This document shows positions 62,019-64,000 of a stretch of 64,000 nt of DNA, piece by piece. Position numbers and translations under genes: made by a program. The number at the start of each line of letters is the position of its first letter. The first letter of the stretch is position 1. The notes under the pieces were generated by a model. It was not told the origin of the DNA. It worked only from the letters and a program-made list of their open reading frames with translations, and searched no databases. Origin of the DNA: Psychrosphaera sp. B3R10 (GTDB lineage Bacteria; Pseudomonadota; Gammaproteobacteria; Enterobacterales; Alteromonadaceae); NCBI RefSeq assembly GCF_018861025.1, contig NZ_JAHKQH010000037.1, forward strand, positions 1 through 64,000. The letters run 5' to 3'.

Positions 62019-64000
62019 CTAGCCTTGTCCTGGTGCGTATGGAAATGTTAAAGATTTGAAATAGTCTAACGACTTGTCTGGTTTACTTAACCCATTAGGT
62101 AGTGGGCGTTTTGAATAGGTTTGAAAATAAAGCACACAGGCGTCACGCCACCATTTTGCTTCTTCAACTTGAATTTCAAGTGCCATCTTAACCTGATTAA
62201 ACTGATGAGGGGCGATATGGTTTTTTTGTGCTAGCCAGTCTTTTTCCATCTGTTCGGTAGCGACGACACCTCGATAGTAATGTTTTACGAGCTCATTCCA
62301 AAGTGTATCGCCAGATGGCATGGTGTAATCCCACGGTAAATGATGGAACCAAAGTAAAAGCGGTTGCGGTGTTTTAGCTGGGTCTTCAAACCTTGTTTGC
62401 CAATATGTTGCATATTGTGACACGGCGTTAGTGCCTTTACTGGTTCTATCTAATCCAATGCCGTAGTCATCCGCTCGGTGGTAATAAACCGGATTCCAAT
62501 CGTCACGGCCCAAATTATCTACCCATGGGCCTGGTCCATAGTGATGGCCAGTGTCCATTAAATGATGCAGCCCTAAAGGTGTCATGTAGTTAACGATATT
62601 TTCACGGGATCTCATCATCATGTTGGTGATGCTATTAACACTGCTCTGTTCTTGAGTCAGTGTCATCTTTATCCAGTCCTGCGCTATTTCGTCGGCTGTT
62701 AAATCATGGTCCCAGGCCAAACGGCCATAGGCATACCAATTTGCCTGGCCAAAAATATGACCAGTCCAGTTTCTGTCGCTGCCAATGTTGGCAACACCGG
62801 CGATGGCTGTAATATTTTTATTAACTAACGTGCCGTCGATGATTTTAGCTACTGTAGAGCCTATGCCTTTAACTCTTGTATCGGCGTCGAGCACTTCTTT
62901 GTATAACGTTGCTAAGTACGCTAAATGGGTACTAAATCCGAGGTATTCCTGGGTAATTTGAAATTCCATTGCTAGCGGTGTTTTTGGCATGGCACCAAAC
63001 ATTGGACTAAAAGGCTCTCTAGGTTGAAAATCAATCGGGCCATTTTTGACTTGGATACTCACGTTTTTTTCAAATTGACCATCTAACGGCACAAACTCAT
63101 TGTAGGCTTGCAGAGAGCGTTCTGTTTTTTCTTCATGTGAATAAACAAAAGCACGCCAGATAACATTGCCGCCATAAGGTTGCAGTGCTTTAGCAAGCAT
63201 ATTCGCCCCTTGAGCATGTGTGCGCCCGTAATCGCCTGGCCCCGGTTGACCTTCTGAATTTGCTTTTACCAAAAAACCACCAAAGTCTGGAATTAGCTTG
63301 TATATTTCAGCTGCTTTCCCTTGCCACCATTTTTGTACGTTAGGGTCTATAGGATCCGACGTGGACAAATTACCAATCTGCTGCGGCGAGCTAAATTTAA
63401 TTGAAAGGTAGATTTTGATGCCATAAGGGCGAAATATATCAGCAAGTGAACGTACTTTTTCAAGCCAAGCTGGCGTTAGAATTAACGAGTTTGCATTAAC
63501 ATTGTTGACGACAGTGCCGTTAATACCAATAGACGCATTGGCCCTAGCATAGTCGAAATACCGTTGTTCTTTGTATTGCGGTAATTTATGCCAGTCCCAA
63601 ATCGACTCTCCTGCATATCCGCGTTCGGTATGCCTATCGAGGTCGTCCCAGTGATTAAGCATTCTTAAGGCAATTTTAGGTGACTCAACAATGTTAACAT
63701 ACGAAAGCGGTTTGCCCGTTTGCATTATCTGAATTAATCGGTAGGTGCCATATAACAGACCAATATCAGATTTAGCCGTGACTAAAACATGTTGATTTTG
63801 CTTTTGGTCTGTTACGGTTTTAATGATAAAACCTTCTTTGTTTATCACCTTTAAACTGTGATCTAATTTATAGTTATGACGCAACTTTGAGTTAGCTTTT
63901 GAAATGATTAATCCGTTACTCTGCGGAACATTCGTCGACCAGTTAATTGAATTTCCCAATAGTGTAGGTAGGGCCTTTTTTAGCTCACGGTCTATAATAC
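62019..64000 (-). CDS. GH67 alpha-glucuronidase, 5' end outside the window
   Basis: The frame stays open to the right edge, so the true start lies beyond 64000; a TTG at 63959 is not a likely start. The visible part (about 660 residues) has the GH67 pattern: LRMLNHWDDLDRHTERGYAGESIWDW, VVNNVNANSLIL, FLVKANSEGQPGPGDYGRTHA (with the acid Glu), VKNGPIDFQPREP and MEFQITQEYLG (with the Asp and Glu of the general-base pair). The C-terminus includes WFHHLPWDYTMPSG. It removes 4-O-methyl-glucuronic acid from xylo-oligosaccharides. Such enzymes are intracellular or periplasmic. It forms an operon with the oxidoreductase. Confidence 0.93.
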   Translation of the reverse strand, partial: IIDRELKKALPTLLGNSINWSTNVPQSNGLIISKANSKLRHNYKLDHSLKVINKEGFIIKTVTDQKQNQHVLVTAKSDIGLLYGTYRLIQIMQTGKPLSYVNIVESPKIALRMLNHWDDLDRHTERGYAGESIWDWHKLPQYKEQRYFDYARANASIGINGTVVNNVNANSLILTPAWLEKVRSLADIFRPYGIKIYLSIKFSSPQQIGNLSTSDPIDPNVQKWWQGKAAEIYKLIPDFGGFLVKANSEGQPGPGDYGRTHAQGANMLAKALQPYGGNVIWRAFVYSHEEKTERSLQAYNEFVPLDGQFEKNVSIQVKNGPIDFQPREPFSPMFGAMPKTPLAMEFQITQEYLGFSTHLAYLATLYKEVLDADTRVKGIGSTVAKIIDGTLVNKNITAIAGVANIGSDRNWTGHIFGQANWYAYGRLAWDHDLTADEIAQDWIKMTLTQEQSSVNSITNMMMRSRENIVNYMTPLGLHHLMDTGHHYGPGPWVDNLGRDDWNPVYYHRADDYGIGLDRTSKGTNAVSQYATYWQTRFEDPAKTPQPLLLWFHHLPWDYTMPSGDTLWNELVKHYYRGVVATEQMEKDWLAQKNHIAPHQFNQVKMALEIQVEEAKWWRDACVLYFQTYSKRPLPNGLSKPDKSLDYFKSLTFPYAPGQG

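Noticed and set aside
63959-64000. TTG at 63959 as the start of GH67
   Set aside because: The frame continues without a stop to the edge and the upstream residues fit the family, so the gene is cut by the window.

Overview
The window looks like chromosomal DNA of a marine gammaproteobacterium, most likely in the Alteromonadales (an Alteromonadaceae or Catenovulum-like polysaccharide degrader). I infer this from the AT-rich base composition, four TonB-dependent receptors (TBDRs), a TtpC-type TonB complex, SapC and tryptophan-halogenase-like genes beside TBDRs, and housekeeping genes that resemble gammaproteobacterial ones (dnaX, priC, ybaM, polB, apt, ybaB). No tRNA, rRNA, insertion sequence, prophage or CRISPR array is visible.

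Layout. (1) 0.25-1.7 kb: a small membrane protein, a methyltransferase and a small secreted protein. (2) 1.9-7.3 kb: a nutrient-uptake unit of TBDR, NCS1 permease and DUF917 enzyme, divergent from an Lrp-type regulator. (3) 7.5-7.9 kb: the guanidinium exporter gdx under a guanidine-II (mini-ykkC) riboswitch. (4) 8.2-10.2 kb: a secreted sulfatase. (5) 10.5-18.8 kb: SulP transporter plus universal stress protein, an intergenic region with a Fur-box-like palindrome, ybaM and a ComFB gene, an HDAC-like hydrolase, priC, a TSUP transporter and polB. (6) 19.1-29.9 kb: a TBDR with very biased codon use, a methyltransferase, a TPR/2OG-oxygenase protein, then an energy-transduction operon DUF3450-TtpC-ExbB-ExbD-TonB-TPR. 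(7) 30.1-32.9 kb: a degenerate GGDEF protein and an HvfABC-type copper-binding RiPP locus. (8) 33.0-36.3 kb: apt-dnaX-ybaB, with a likely programmed frameshift site in dnaX. (9) 36.4-64.0 kb: a xylan utilization locus.

The xylan locus combines a secreted GH10 xylanase, two very large TBDRs, two tryptophan-halogenase-family flavoproteins, SapC, a cupin_8/JmjC-like protein, two carbohydrate-binding-module proteins, a 26-repeat DUF285 lipoprotein, a cytoplasmic GH43, a GPH-family symporter, XylR, a Gfo/Idh/MocA oxidoreductase and a GH67 alpha-glucuronidase that runs off the right edge. A plausible flow is as follows. Xylan is bound and cut at the surface (CBM proteins, GH10). Oligosaccharides cross the outer membrane through TBDRs powered by a TonB system such as the one at 25-29 kb. 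They enter the cytoplasm through the symporter and are trimmed by GH67 and GH43. XylR senses xylose.

The observations most worth following are the A9 slippery run in dnaX with an immediate -1 stop, the riboswitch with its own ribosome-binding-site sequestering helix, the repeat-built HvfA precursor with an attenuator before its maturases, the permuted CBM/ExoP-C mosaic protein, and the pairing of halogenase-family genes with xylan TBDRs.
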